Assembly (NCBI RefSeq): GCF_036884655.1
Contig: NC_088335.1
Span: 47,559,001-47,623,000, forward strand
Length of the DNA: 64,000 bases
Origin: Musa acuminata AAA Group
Taxonomy: Eukaryota; Streptophyta; Magnoliopsida; Zingiberales; Musaceae
Direction: 5' to 3'
The translations under genes were made by a program, and so were the position numbers. A model generated the notes under the pieces. It ran no database searches. It was not told the DNA's origin and saw only the letters and a program-made list of their open reading frames with translations. Positions 12,603 through 24,005 of the stretch are shown in pieces (position 1 is the first letter of the stretch; each line of letters opens with the position of its first letter).

Positions 12603-13130
12603 GTGTCGTGGAGAAGGAAAGCAGAGACGTGGCCGCCATGGGGTGGAAGAAGACGAAGCATGATGAGCTCTGGGATAGCTCTGCTGCTGCTGATTGTTCC
12701 ATCACATGGAAAGGAATATACCTTTTCATGTCTTGTAGCTAAAGCAATTATATATATATATATATATAATATTATATTTTGGATGTATGTTTGTTATTTA
12801 GCTTTAAATAGAAATAATATCCTTTAAAGTATTTATTTTTCATGAATGAATACAAGTTGATCTAATGTTCAAAAAATACACCCTATTTTGAGTGATTGTT
12901 CAACTTTATTCTTATTTATGTATGACTAAAAAAAACCAAAATAAAAGACCAGTAATCTAATGATTGGAAATAATGGAAGCAGGCAAGGAGAGGAAGCAAA
13001 CCTAACCGGAGGTGAGTTTAAGAAATAACCTGCATCACGTAGTCAAGTTGCAGAAGGAGAGGCGGCTCCAGAAAAGCGACAGCGGTAAGCTTACCGAAGA
13101 CGGTCAGTGCGTCTTCCAGAAGATGACATC

Positions 13131-13138
13131 TATAAATA
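13131..13138 (+). promoter_or_regulatory. TATA box of the RING-H2 gene
   Basis: TATAAATA lies about 30 bp before a C/T-rich presumed start region (13160-13190). That is followed by a leader ending in the donor GAA|GTAAGC at 13241. Confidence 0.65.
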
Positions 13139-13240
13139 AACCCAACGCTTTTCGCTGTTCTTCTCACATCACTTATCCCCCTTTTCTCTCTCAAGTAGAA
13201 ACCCATCGAGGAGAGGGAAGGCCGTCGCAGGTTTGCTGAA

Positions 13241-13747
13241 GTAAGCGCTTTGGATCTCTTCTCTTCTCTTATTTTGATGCTTTCTGTTCCTCCAATCTGA
13301 TGGATTTTAGCTCAAAAATCCCTTTTTTTTTGTCTTTCTGGAAGTTTGCTTCCGTAGAAAAAATCGATCTTTTTCGTTGTACTGTTAAGATGTTTCAATA
13401 TCATGTCGCAGAAGAAGCGAAATGATGTGGTCTGCGATGTCTTCGAAGCTAGGATTGGCTAATGGCTTCGATTGTGTTGGTGTTCTTCTTTTACTATTAT
13501 TTCTTTGCGCTGTTCATTGATTTCAAGGTCTCTGCTTTGTCCACGGCATTTACAGAGACTCTCTGAAGGTGTCGGGGACTAAAAACTCGGTTTTTGACTG
13601 TTAGAAAGATCGTCTTATTGTTATTCAGGCTTTACTGTTTCCGATCCTTTCGATTCTCCGTTCTGTCTTCATTAATTTCATGTGGGATTTTGGAATAGTC
13701 TGCATATGTTCGTTTGGTCGAATCTTACTCTGTTTTCTGTGTCACAG
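13241..13747 (+). other. Probable 5'UTR intron of the RING-H2 gene
   Basis: A strong donor (GTAAGC, 13241) and acceptor (TGTCACAG, ends 13747) bracket T-rich DNA. The coding ATG follows at 13801. A leader intron fits because no coding sequence lies between the TATA box and 13801. Confidence 0.6.
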
Positions 13748-13800
13748 GTCTAAACAAGCGGACCCTTTGATCGACCGTGCGTTCCTGCAATCCGACAGCC

Positions 13801-14247
13801 ATGGGGCTTTCGAGCCTGCCGACCCCATCGGAGAGCGTTCTCACCCTCGTGCTCGTCAACACTGCCCTCACCGTGTCGATCGTGAAGGAGCTCCTCCGCT
13901 CCGCCCTCCACGTGCTAGGCCTTCGCGCCGCCCCGCCGACGACGACGACGCCGGAGGGGCCACCCGAGCCCAGCTTCACTGACCGGTTCCGCAGCCGGAC
14001 CAGCCCGGTCCGTTTCGCCTCGGCGATGTCGTGTCGCCGGCCCGGCGCCGCGGACTGCCGGGTCTGCCTTGCCCGGTTCGAGCCGGAGTCGGTGGTGAAC
14101 CGGCTTCCCTGTGGCCACCTCTTCCATAAGGCATGCCTGGAGACGTGGCTCGATCATCGTCACGCCACGTGTCCTTTGTGCAGGACCCATGTTCTCCAGG
14201 GCGTGGACCCGGCCGTCTCCGCCGCTTCCTCGTTGCCATGGTTTTAG
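13801..14247 (+). CDS. XERICO: XERICO-like RING-H2 E3 ubiquitin ligase
   Basis: A 148-residue protein. The start at 13801 gives MGLSSLPTPSESVLTLVLVN, the XERICO/RHA-family N-terminus, which includes a predicted membrane-spanning segment at residues 13-38. The RING-H2 finger is complete: Cys86, Cys89, Cys104, His106, His109, Cys112, Cys124, Cys127 (CRVCL, LPCGHLFHKACLETW, CPLC). Length is close to Arabidopsis XERICO. Known family role: membrane-associated E3 ligases that work with E2 enzymes; XERICO raises ABA levels and drought tolerance. The coding region is very GC-rich compared with its flanks, with GC-biased third positions, as is common in monocots. Whether it is the direct XERICO orthologue or another paralogue cannot be settled without a tree. 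Confidence 0.9.
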   Translation: MGLSSLPTPSESVLTLVLVNTALTVSIVKELLRSALHVLGLRAAPPTTTTPEGPPEPSFTDRFRSRTSPVRFASAMSCRRPGAADCRVCLARFEPESVVNRLPCGHLFHKACLETWLDHRHATCPLCRTHVLQGVDPAVSAASSLPWF

Positions 14248-14442
14248 CTCTTAATTACCGTGAATGCCCCAGAAAGCCTCCTCTTTCTTTTTTTTCCCCC
14301 CTTTTTCTGTGTATTTTCTTTTTTATTACTTCTTTGTAAATATTGAGGTAGTATATATACACTGTTCAATATAACTTACTCTCACCAGCAATTTTTTTTT
14401 AATTTTGAGATAAATTTTTGTTGCTTTTATCCTGTTATTTAC

Positions 14443-14444
<2 letters not shown>

Positions 14445-14533
<89 letters not shown>
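14445..14533. repeat. Compound (CT)n-(TA)n microsatellite
   Basis: About 33 bp of CT repeats run directly into about 55 bp of TA repeats. The same compound arrangement occurs at 36898-36970. It lies next to the left end of the TIR element. Confidence 0.95.
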
Positions 14534-14537
<4 letters not shown>

Positions 14538-14645
14538 ATAAATGATAAAATGATAATTTTAACGTTTAAGTTGGTTGTGGCGAATGACGTCGGTGGTGAC
14601 GGATGATGATGTCATTAGCATCGATGTTGATATAATTGTTGAGCA

Positions 14646-14859
14646 GTCCTTTCATCGTTTTGTATTTACGTTGATGTTTTATCGGCACATAATCAAAATC
14701 CATTACTGAAGTCATTCTGGAAATCCGTTGTCTATCGAAGTAGGATCTAGAGGTCCTTTCGTCGTTTTGTATTTATGTTGATGTTTCATCGGTACATAAT
14801 CAAAATTTGTTACTGAAGTCATTCTAGAGATATATTATCTATCAAAGTAGGATCTAGAG
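14646..14859. repeat. Tandem duplication, about 107 bp x 2
   Basis: The block starting GTCCTTTC(A/G)TCGTTTTGTA and ending TAGGATCTAGAG occurs twice in a row, from 14646 and from about 14753, with scattered differences. Confidence 0.85.
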
Positions 14860-14875
14860 ATGTGTGTCTGTCTAG

Positions 14876-15486
14876 TTGACGTCAACATCGTACTATTCCT
14901 TATCATCCGTCTCTTCAACCACCACCACTATTACTCTTTTGCGACCAAGTCCTAAGAGAACATCGTCATCGCTCACCTCAACCTTTTCATCTGCCCGTGA
15001 GACGCTCATGTGCATCCCAAGTATCCTCAATATCCTCCCCATCCCAAGTATCCTCAATATTCTCCCCACTGCCCTCTACCTCCTCGCCCAATATATTATC
15101 GAAACCCATTACAACCTTCTCTCCGTTGAAGCATACCACTCCATCATCAAGTCAAAGAAGTTCCTCATCGTTGCCCTTATGGACCTCCTCGGTACTCGTT
15201 TCATACTGACTAGGTCCATCAAGAATGTGCTCAAGGCCCTTTACTTGCTCAACCGCACCACCCTCGTCAAGTTGGGTGTTCTTTGCATTAATAGTGAAGG
15301 ACGAGCGAAGGGGGGTGGTAGAGGGGTGGAGGCAACGGGGACAAAACAGTGAGGGACATTAGGGAGGTGGATGGGACGGAGGCGACTATGAGGGTTTTGG
15401 TCAACGGTAACAACGAGATGAGCACAAGGGGAAAGAACAAAGCAAAGACGCTATTGATGGTTCTAGAGAGCGAGCGAGAGAGCTAG
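14876..15486 (+). pseudogene. Partial ARM-repeat region of a U-box E3 ligase (captured fragment)
   Basis: The plus frame 14876-15352 contains ARM-like text: LPTALYLLAQ, then VEAYHSIIKSKKFLIVALMD, RSIKNVLKALYLLNRTTLVK and LGVL. In the -1 frame it continues from 15349 as VRDIREVDGTEATMRVLVNG and STRGKNKAKTLLMVLE, ending at a TAG (15484-15486). This fits the C-terminal armadillo region of plant U-box (PUB) proteins, which ends in a Lys/Ala/Leu-rich helix. The U-box itself, the upstream exons and a credible start are missing, and at least one frameshift separates the two parts. It sits wholly inside the TIR element. The family assignment rests on my reading of motif similarity. Confidence 0.5.
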
Positions 15487-15640
15487 CTATAGGGTCTTGA
15501 TGATTACGAGATCGACGCTATTGAGTCCATGTCGCAACCATTGCTCTATGACGAAGCCACAAAACACTGTCATCGCTTTGCATCCACCACCAACGTTGTC
15601 CACTACCGCTAACTAAAATGTTAAAATTACTTTTTTACTT

Positions 15641-18600
15641 CTTGTTTTTATGTGTTTATTAATAAAACCGACGATGTTCAAATAAACGAACCTGTTTCAC
15701 TTTCATAACTATAGATATGTCAATGTAATAATTTTAAATATAAAAATCAAGATGCTAAAAACAACTATCTACAAATGATAATATATAATTAGCCCATATA
15801 GATCACACTTCTCACCCTGCATAAGTGGTCTTACAAAGCAATTAAAATTTGTTATAGGCTTATGAACAGTTCAAATAATAGCTCCATAAGCAAATTATAC
15901 TCATCATTAGAAACCAAGGTGACACATGAAGACATGGCACACTACATGGAATTGTAGTTTGGACCCTTCCATCTCCTGCAATGAACCTTTCACAGGATGA
16001 CGAGACTCAACATGATGTTTCTTTCCTAGATTCCGTCAGATGTGTCACATAACAAAGTGCATCGAGACCAAACTTAATACACTGAACCTTTGATTCTTCC
16101 ACAGCCTATCTTTCCCAAGTTGATGCAACATCATAATGCTTCTTTACCAGATTGTTTGAGCTAATGTGACGCATCAAAGAGCAACAAGACCAAAGTCATA
16201 GGAGGGAGAGACATGCTAAACCCATATGGACCAGATGGATTTCTATGTAATCTGATGCATCTATAAAATGAAAGAAGCATTTTAATGATTATCTGTAAAA
16301 TAGATAAGAGTTCAAAGAGATAAATTTTACATTTAAAATAATGATTTGTGGTACATCAAATCCACTGACGAAAGAGTAAAGATTTTATTTCACATAAAAA
16401 GGTATCTACTTGTTTAAGTTCCCAAACAGATCCCAAGAAAGCAAATAATAGCAGAAAATTTGGAGGACGAACAGTGCCACACTTGTTTCTTTTTCTCAAG
16501 CGCATGAAAAAATATGGGTGCATCAATTCCCATAAAAACAAAGGAATGATATAAGAGAATAACTCGTCTCTTTTATATGAAATGTATAAGTCATGCAAGT
16601 CTACAAGAAGATAAATTGAAATAGAGAGAGCACATGCAGAGGTAGGAAGGGAGAAAAGGCAAGAATAAAGAGATGAGAATAACAGAAGTTTACATAAGGA
16701 ATAAGATGATCTTAGTGGAAAATTGTGCCATCAAAGTGTGGAGCTTTGTGAATGCATTCCAAGAAACAAGTATGATTATGGACTTCCCTATCATCAAAAC
16801 CGATAATCCAAGCACTGTCCCACAATCACTCAAGTAACTTTATGTTCAAAAATTTCAGCACTGCTTTTATCTTCCTAAACATAAGTTGGAAGAATAACAG
16901 GATGTGTTATTTTACCTTTCCCAAGCTTTTGTTTTGTAGGTTGTAGATGATATCTCATCAACTGAAAATGGCATCTGTTCTGAAGATTATTTCCTCACAA
17001 AGCTAGCATCTGGCAAAAGAATAATAAAAAGGTGATGGTAACTTGTACCTACCCTCAAAGGTATAAAGTTAAATGCTATACATTTCCATGTGGTCAAACC
17101 TTTGCTGGTTGATTCTCCAGATTATTCCCCATTTAACAAGCACCTGCAAAAGCATCATAGATTAATGGTAACTCCCGGCTAAAGTTAAAGTTAATCCTAT
17201 ATATTATACTGGCATTTCTAGGTGGTTAATCCTTAGTGGCTTATCTTACCAACTACATGTGGGTTAGCAACTGTGGTATCGAAAACCATATAGTATAGAT
17301 GATTCAGGCCTTACCAGCAGCATCACTAGCACAGGCTGTCGATAAATCTTAGGGAGTCAGAAGGATAAAAAACCTCTATGAGTTCAAGAAATAATTTTTT
17401 TCTTTTCGTAGAACAAATTCTGTCATGCTCCCATCTCTTGTTCCAGTCTGTACTGTTATCTAGGAAAACATGTGCAGGAAGCATCAAACTATGGAATCAT
17501 TGAACTCCATGATGGTAGCTTTGTTGGAATAAACTCAAAAAGTAGAACATCAGACAGACATAGCAGGCATATTCAAAAAGGTCAAGAGACTTGTAAAGTG
17601 CAGAAAAATTGCTAATACTTCTTACTAAATAAAGTTCTAAACAGATCAGATATACTTATGGTTGACGATCACATTCGAGACATCTATTTGTTGACTGGTT
17701 TTAACAAGAAACATATTCTATAGCTCGAAATATCAAAATCACATCTTACTCGGAACAAACCCATTGTTGTTTTCTGCAAATTCATTTGTTTCAACTAATG
17801 CATGCAACATGCAACAAAAAAATCTTCTCAACGAACAATCCCATGCATAAATGATAGATCCTCTAGCAATCTAGCAATTAGGTATCTCAATATAGTAAAA
17901 CTGAACTTTTTTCCACAATCCTACTTGGTTACTGCATTTCTAATGAAAGGAAACCCAATGACTCATTCAGCAGACCATTTTCAGTAGTATAAATAAATAG
18001 GAGATGTTCGATGCAAGGAATTACTTACTGGACTGACACTAGTTCAATGGACCATGAAACCAGTATGGTAATAGCATATTGGTGGCACACCAACATGTCA
18101 ACACTAGAAAAAATAATATAGAATTACTTACTGGACTGACACTAGTTCAATACACCATCAAACCAGTATGGTAATAGTATATTGGTGGTATTCCAATGTG
18201 TATAACCCAAGAACACTAGAAAAAATAATATGGAATTGCTCAATAGACCATCAAACCAGTATGGTAATAATACACTGGTAGTATAACATTTACAACCCAA
18301 CAACACTAGAACAAAATCAAATAATATGAAAACAGATACAAGGCAGTCACCAAGTATATGAACCATTACTGGCCTGTTCGGATGGATAAATTCTGGATGG
18401 TATGTACTGATCTGACAGGTATTTTCAACCTTAGTTCCATAAATTGTCATGCCTGCAATATAAGATGACAAATGCACGGTCCATGAGGCTCTGAAACTAT
18501 ACAGAAGCAAGGTCAACATAGGACAATAACTTCATATTCCAACTACTACATAACATCACATGAGATCATCACCCATTTGCTATAAGGAAAAAAGGGACCA

Positions 18601-19545
18601 ACTTCAGAAGTTTTCTACCCCTTGCGTCATCCAACTCTGTGTAAACCTAGATCTACATGCACCAATAAGCAAAATGCAGCCTACATGCCATGTGGGGGCC
18701 ACTGAAGACAATGCTTGTTTGGGGATAGACGGGTACATGGCATGCAAACTGGTTTTGTGTACACGCATGTTGATGTCCAGCTTTCCTCTTGCTGTAAATG
18801 TGTCAACATAGTTGATGTAAACAAAGTTACACATTATAGTGGCTGACAAATGCACGAAGCTATATATTTTAACTGAAGAAGTGGACAATTGGACCTTCAG
18901 GGTTCAGCAAGCAGTAGTTATCTGACTTAGCCTGCTGCAGCCATAAAGTAACCGTTGTTAAATATTCACGTCATGCATATGCTACATTATAGTACATCCA
19001 ATCTACCTTAGAGCTTCAACATATTAAAAAGATTGACCGCACTGTGTAAAATTATGTCTCATGCTATTTGTCCAAACCAGGTGGAATAAAACAGAATTGG
19101 ATGTTGTCTCAACAACTATTCCTTTCAGTTTATTTTTAGAATAATACTTTCAGTTCTTTGAAAAATACTTGTCCGTATCATGGGCCAAATTTTGAGACAA
19201 GATTTTTCGTCAAGAATTTCTTTGTGTAAATAATTAATTTCTAAAAAATGAATAAATTAATCTGCAGTAAAAGAATGTTTAAAATGAATATAATCTTATA
19301 AAATGGCACAGCCAAAACATAAAAAATAAAAAAATAAAAAGAGAAGAGTTTACTGCATCTGATGAAAAATACTAGTATCCAGAATGTACATTTTCTCATC
19401 ACTCAAAAACAATGAAAAAAGATTGATATTTTGCATAACCACACATTAAGATGATCTAACCATTCTACAAAAGCAAAATTAATAAGAATATAACACACCT
19501 AGAGCAAAATCCGGTGAGTAACAGGTGCACTCTTCAATTGATGTG
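15641..19545. other. Intergenic region
   Basis: No supportable gene on either strand; open frames here (for example 16356-16598 and 18604-18888, minus) show no domain and AT-rich non-coding composition. The only clear structure is a triplicated block at 18018-18320. Confidence 0.5.
18018..18320. repeat. Three-unit tandem repeat, about 100-115 bp
   Basis: The motif 'ttcaat..accat(g/c)aaaccagtatggtaata' followed by 'ttggtgg..' and 'aacactagaa(a)aaataat' occurs at about 18050, 18150 and 18240. Units 1 and 2 also share GGAATTACTTACTGGACTGA-type starts. Confidence 0.85.
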
Positions 19546-20420
19546 CTCCTTGTTGAATCTTGGATTTTGATGATGAAATCAATCGATATGTGTTTATGTT
19601 TTAATCTGCGTTTTGAGTGACGCAGGATGCTTAGATCAGGATGAGACAATTAAAGCAGGAATAATCATGTTGGGCCGGAGGAATATGTCAGAAGATTGGA
19701 CGTCGGGTCGGTGGATCGGTCGATGTATCGACAGAAGACTTCGGGCCGTGGATTTGGGCATCGGGCCAAGAAGAGCGAATATTGCGCCAAGGATATCGGA
19801 GTTGCAGTGTCAATTGGCCGATTGGGCAATAGGCCGCAAGAGAGGACGATGCGCCAAAGAATCGGACGAAGCGTTGAGGGACCAATGACATGCCGGACAA
19901 CTTGATTAATGCTTAGTATTAATTGCCTAGATCGAAGTGTGTTTTTACATATACAGGATTAACTACGATAGCAAGGCACGAAGCAAAATGAAGTCCCGGA
20001 GTCAAGGACGCGATTACGTTGGGAGTTCGAGAGTTTGTCGGAAGTCCGGACGTTCGTCGAAAGTTCTGGAGGAACCAGCCGAGAAGTCTCGGAGCTTGCC
20101 AGAGAAGCTCATCGGAACTCGCCAAGAAGATCGTCGTGAAGTTCAGGAGCTTGCCGGGAGTCCGCCGGAACATTGCCGAGAGATTGTCGGAAGTTCGCTG
20201 GAAGATCACCGGAAGCTCGCCGAAAGAATAGACATAGGGACTTGTTTAGCTTAGCAAATGTCTTAGGATTTCGTAGTTAGCACGTAATTGAGCTTGGATT
20301 TGGGCCAACCCAATTAGGGGCCAGCTAGGCCCATGTAAGAATTGTGTTGAGCCCAATAAGAGGCCCAAACAGTGCCCCAAGAAATCTCACCGTCGTGGCA
20401 CAGTCTTCGAGACTATGTCA

Positions 20421-20604
20421 GGCGATGGTACCGCCAGTCTGGGCGATTGTACCGCCCCTGGCAGGGTGCTAGGCGGTGATACCGCCAGTCTGGGCGGTGG
20501 TACCGCCCAGCATTGCCCCCCAAGCGGTGGTACCGCTAGACCTGGGCGGTGGTCCCGCCCAGGGCAGTGTCAGTGTTAGACTGACACTGGGCGGTGGTAC
20601 CACC
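20421..20604. repeat. Cluster of seven GGCGGTGGTACCGCC palindromic motifs
   Basis: Near-copies of the 15-bp motif lie at 20421, 20442, 20472, 20493, 20523, 20545 and 20590, separated by short spacers such as AGTCTG. Each is self-complementary (GGCGGT...ACCGCC) around GGTACC. They lie about 60-250 bp upstream of the LTR TATA box. Confidence 0.9.
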
Positions 20605-20665
20605 CGTGCCCGGGAAACCCGTGATGGAAAAGTTTTAGGCTCCAAGTTTGAATCAACTTGAAGCC

Positions 20666-20673
20666 TATAAATA
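20666..20673 (+). promoter_or_regulatory. TATA box of the solo LTR
   Basis: GCCTATAAATACCCCTC is the only good TATA box in the LTR. It probably marked the U3/R boundary of the lost retrotransposon. Confidence 0.55.
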
Positions 20674-21267
20674 CCCCTCTCATCTCTGGTTAAAGCACAC
20701 AAGCACAGAGAGTTTAAAAAGAAAGAAATGCTACTAAAATCTTGTGTGATCTCCTCTCCCTCTTCTAAGTGTTAGACTAGTTTGAGAGAGGAGAATGTGA
20801 GTGCTTGTAAGGGTTGTCTCCTAAACCCGGTAAAAGGAGAAGAAGGGTGTAAAAGGTGATTGGCCTTCGCCTATTGAAGGAAGGCCTCTAATGGACGCCG
20901 GTGACCTCATTGGAGGAGGAAGCCGAAAGTGGATATAGGTCACGTTAACCGAACCACTCTAAAACTACCATGACTATGGTTTGCATTTTATTCTTGCTAT
21001 TACCTTACTGTAAACCTCTTTAAGTGTTTACTCCCTTCAATTCATTTCGTACGCTTTCAAGTTAAGTTTCCGAAATTGGCTTTTCATCGGAAACGATTTT
21101 TATCATACGAAGTTTTTCAAACCAACGTAGTTTTTACCGCTGCACTAATTCACCCCCACCTCTTAGTGTCGACCTCTGATCCTAACACTCCTGAGTTGCT
21201 ATTGTAGAAATTAACCACATGAAAATAACCAAAGCATGTGGTCATTCAAGTTGCATGTTTAAAAGAA

Positions 21268-23860
21268 CTAATTGCTATTTTCCTCAGACTGAGCAAGCAC
21301 AAATTCTGCATATAAATTTTTCAAAGCAATAACAACCGTCATTATTAAAGGACCCATAATGGTTCCCTCCAGGTCAAGGACAAGAAAACCAATTAGATTC
21401 TTCAATAAAATGTCATTCAGGTAAATATCATTTATCTGAGGTCCAACACAAGCAGTTCTGATTGATATAAGAAGAAACATATTACATGGAACCAGAAAAT
21501 ATGGTTTAAAATTTTAAGAAATATAAATACAAATGCAAAAATGAAGTAATTTATTTTGTATAAGGTTCTTATAAGACAGAAATACCAAGAATAGACTTAT
21601 GCATACCTAACTACTACCCTTTTTGGTAGGTGACGTAATATTATGTAAGGACCTACTTTAATAATTGGAGTATGATTATTGATTTTTCATACCATAAACA
21701 GTTTGTTTTATTCAAATATAGCAAGAACCTTTCAAGGAGGATTTCTACATATCTATATGTAAATACTTCTAACAGACACTAAAACATCTCTCATGGAAAA
21801 TTACATCATAGTAAACCTTCAAAATCAAATAATAAACAGTGTTGTGAGAATATGGACATATATGCATTTTAATCAATGTGAGAACAAAAGCACTTTAGTC
21901 AACAGTTCTATTCATCACCACCTCCTCAGACAGGAAACAAACCACTAGCCAGTAAGACGTCCTTTGGAGAGCCCGTATGGGAGACAAATAAACAATGTCG
22001 AAGGAGATGATATTATGTGTCAAATAAAAAGCAACTCGGGACAGTTTCATTCAATATTCCTTTTGTTTGGTCAATTTCTAGATCCAAGAAAATTGTTGAC
22101 ATGATAACCTTGAAAAAATCATCATAATTAGGAGGCAATTTTAACATATCAAACAACATGAACAACACAAAATTGGATAAAACCTCTAAAGCATTAGGAA
22201 ACAATGTCATACCACCGATGATGCTAAGGCCAGTTAAATAAGCACTATGCCCTGGTATCTCCTCCTGAACCACTGAAGTGCCATAGTCCATCAGCATAAG
22301 ATGTATAGCTGCCAATCCTACAGCCCATATGTATCTTCCTTCTATTAATAGCTGAATCACAGCAGGAATTGATGAAAGCCATGGTGGGAATATAGGAACT
22401 AAGGCACTGATAAATGCAAGGATGGTCGACAGGTACAAAAAATGCACCAAGAAGAACCTAAATAGCAGCCAGGTAAGGCAACCATGGAATATGGCAATCT
22501 TCGCAGTGGCCAAAAGTACACTGCTTATTGCATGGTCAATCACCTCAACCCATCGAACCCTCATAGATTTGGAGATGGGAATCATACCAATGGCTTGTTC
22601 CGTAGCTCCACCAGACTCCAATGTGACGAGATAAAACAACACCCAGAGAAAAACCATCAACTGGGAGACAAAATTTAACAATTCCACCGTGCCGGAGACA
22701 AATTTCAGACCAATGGAGAACATTAAGTTAGCACTGCCACCAAGCGCCGAAGTACTACTCAGAAGCACCCGCTTTGAGACCTCAATACCCTGTAAAGCAA
22801 GGTCTTTAGCTTTCACCCTCTCCGGTAATCAACAATTCCCTAAAGATGGAAACCAATTCTCTGTATATCACAGCCCACTCATGGTTCTTGACATGCATGC
22901 TCAGAGCCTGGAGCTTGACAGCGTAGGGGTGTGGCGGCGATCTTGTCAAACCTGTCCAAGTCTCAACAGAAGGATGTGCCGATCAACCTAACAAGAAATG
23001 CCAGAAGCCATTGGCAAAGTCAGTCAGATTATACTGGACAGCCAAATCATCGATTTGCTGCCAGACTGTGTCATAAAGCTTGGCCGAATACTGATCGACG
23101 AGGCCCGGTAGATCATTATCATCCAGCCACTTCTTGAATCCGATCTTCTCACTTCTGAACATGAGATTTCAGTGGCATCACGGCATCCTTCCCCTCAACC
23201 CCAATCTTGTATAAGAAGAAGACTCCGCCAACAATGGCCCCGATGATCATTCCGTCGATCAAGCTGATGGCGACGATGGTGTTCAAATGCTTTAGGACGC
23301 CAGTCGTGAGGACCCTGCCGCCGCTGGGTATGGATGACCGCCCGGTGGCGGCTGGGCCAGCGAGGGAGAGGCCAAGGGCGAAGAGGGCAGGACCAGCGGG
23401 GCCAAGCCGCTCATAGCAGACAACAGAGGCCCAGAAGGAAACGAGCCAGCGCGTGAGGCGGGAGAAGCCGTAGCTACTGTCACGGGAGCGGGGGGCGGGC
23501 TTGCTGGGGTGGATGAGGGCAGAGCGGAGGTCGGCGAGGGTGCCGGCGGAGGAACGGAGGAGGCCAGCAGGGACAGCTAGGAGGGCGGGGAGGAGGCCGA
23601 GGCGGAGGGTTGGGGACCAGAAGGCCACAAGTGCGCGCTGGAGCTCACGAAGAGGGATGGAGCAGAGAAACGCCCACTGGAGGGGGCGGACGAAGCCGTG
23701 GAGGACGCGGTATAGGCCGTAGAGAAGGAGAAGGGAGAAGGCAAGGCCGGCGTGCGCCATGGCGATGTAGAGGGCGAGGCGGGCGAGGGGATCCAGCGCC
23801 AGGATCCCGGCGGACGCGGATGGTCGATCCCTCGGCTGTTCGGCGGCCGGAGGCCGGATT
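21268..23860 (-). pseudogene. TMEM245-like (AI-2E transporter-like) membrane protein, decayed
   Basis: The minus strand encodes most of a plant TMEM245-type polytopic membrane protein. The N-terminal part (about 23860-23150) has LDPLARLALYIAMAHAGLAF and PLQWAFLCSIPLRELQRALV. A middle part follows (GFKKWLDDNDLPGLVDQYSA, about 23140-22820). The C-terminal membrane core runs 22816-22084 ([20 protein letters not shown], then [18 protein letters not shown]). After an intron (donor at 22083, acceptor 21367) the last exon is 21366-21268 (GTIMGPLIMTVVIALKNLYA). Defects: no upstream in-frame ATG before the conserved region, a frameshift near 23150, an in-frame TGA near 22987 (after HFLLG), and a frameshift near 22815. 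The family function is poorly defined. Sequencing error could explain one defect but hardly all four. Confidence 0.75.
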
Positions 23861-24005
23861 TGGGCAACCGGACTCGAATCTGTTTTGCGTCGAGCCAAAT
23901 CTGTCCCGATTAGACCCCGAATCCCCGAATTCGAACCGGGCAATTTCGTTGGACCGCCACTATTAAGCTTTCTCCCACCACTGAACCCTTAAACCTTAAC
24001 CTAGC

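Larger units (their letters stand above)
9392..13130. other. Intergenic region with simple sequence and an inverted repeat
   Basis: A C/CT-rich pyrimidine tract runs at 9648-9727. AT-rich sequence follows with no recognisable gene. An imperfect palindrome lies at 10941-11095, and a GC-richer island with an orphan open frame at 12360-12700. A short phrase ('cccaatgtatcttttatgttgcat') occurs at 9751 and again, diverged, at about 11707 and 11745, so this is probably repeat-derived. Confidence 0.45.
14546..15640. mobile_element. Terminal-inverted-repeat element carrying a U-box/ARM gene fragment
   Basis: The left end (AATTTTAACGTTTAAGTTGG from 14555, continuing to GTCGGTGGTGACGGATG at 14605) matches the reverse complement of the right end (15580-15628: CATCCACCACCAACGTTG ... 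GTTAAAATT). Similarity weakly extends to about 14546 and 15640. This gives an element of about 1.1 kb with roughly 50-bp diverged TIRs and no transposase. Inside are a tandem duplication (14646-14859) and a gene fragment on the plus strand (14876-15486). No clear target duplication was found. Similar right-end sequence occurs in CslE intron 1 (about 35085-35150). Confidence 0.55.
19546..21192. mobile_element. Solo LTR with 5-bp target duplication
   Basis: The element runs 19551-21187, starting TGTTGAATCTTGGATTTTGA and ending GATCCTAACA, so it has TG...CA termini. It is flanked on both sides by CTCCT (19546-19550 and 21188-21192). There is no coding region or second LTR. An internal promoter-like TATAAATA lies at 20666-20673. 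This is the footprint of an LTR retrotransposon lost by LTR-LTR recombination. The right border is 80 bp beyond the stop codon of the minus-strand TMEM245-like pseudogene. Confidence 0.88.

Noticed and set aside
13725..14239. Minus-strand open frames opposite the RING-H2 gene
   Set aside because: Antisense shadows of a GC-rich coding region, Arg/Pro-rich with no family signature.
19919..20254. Open frames of about 100 codons within 19551-21187
   Set aside because: They lie in the solo LTR, are built from short GC-rich degenerate repeats, and show no domain.
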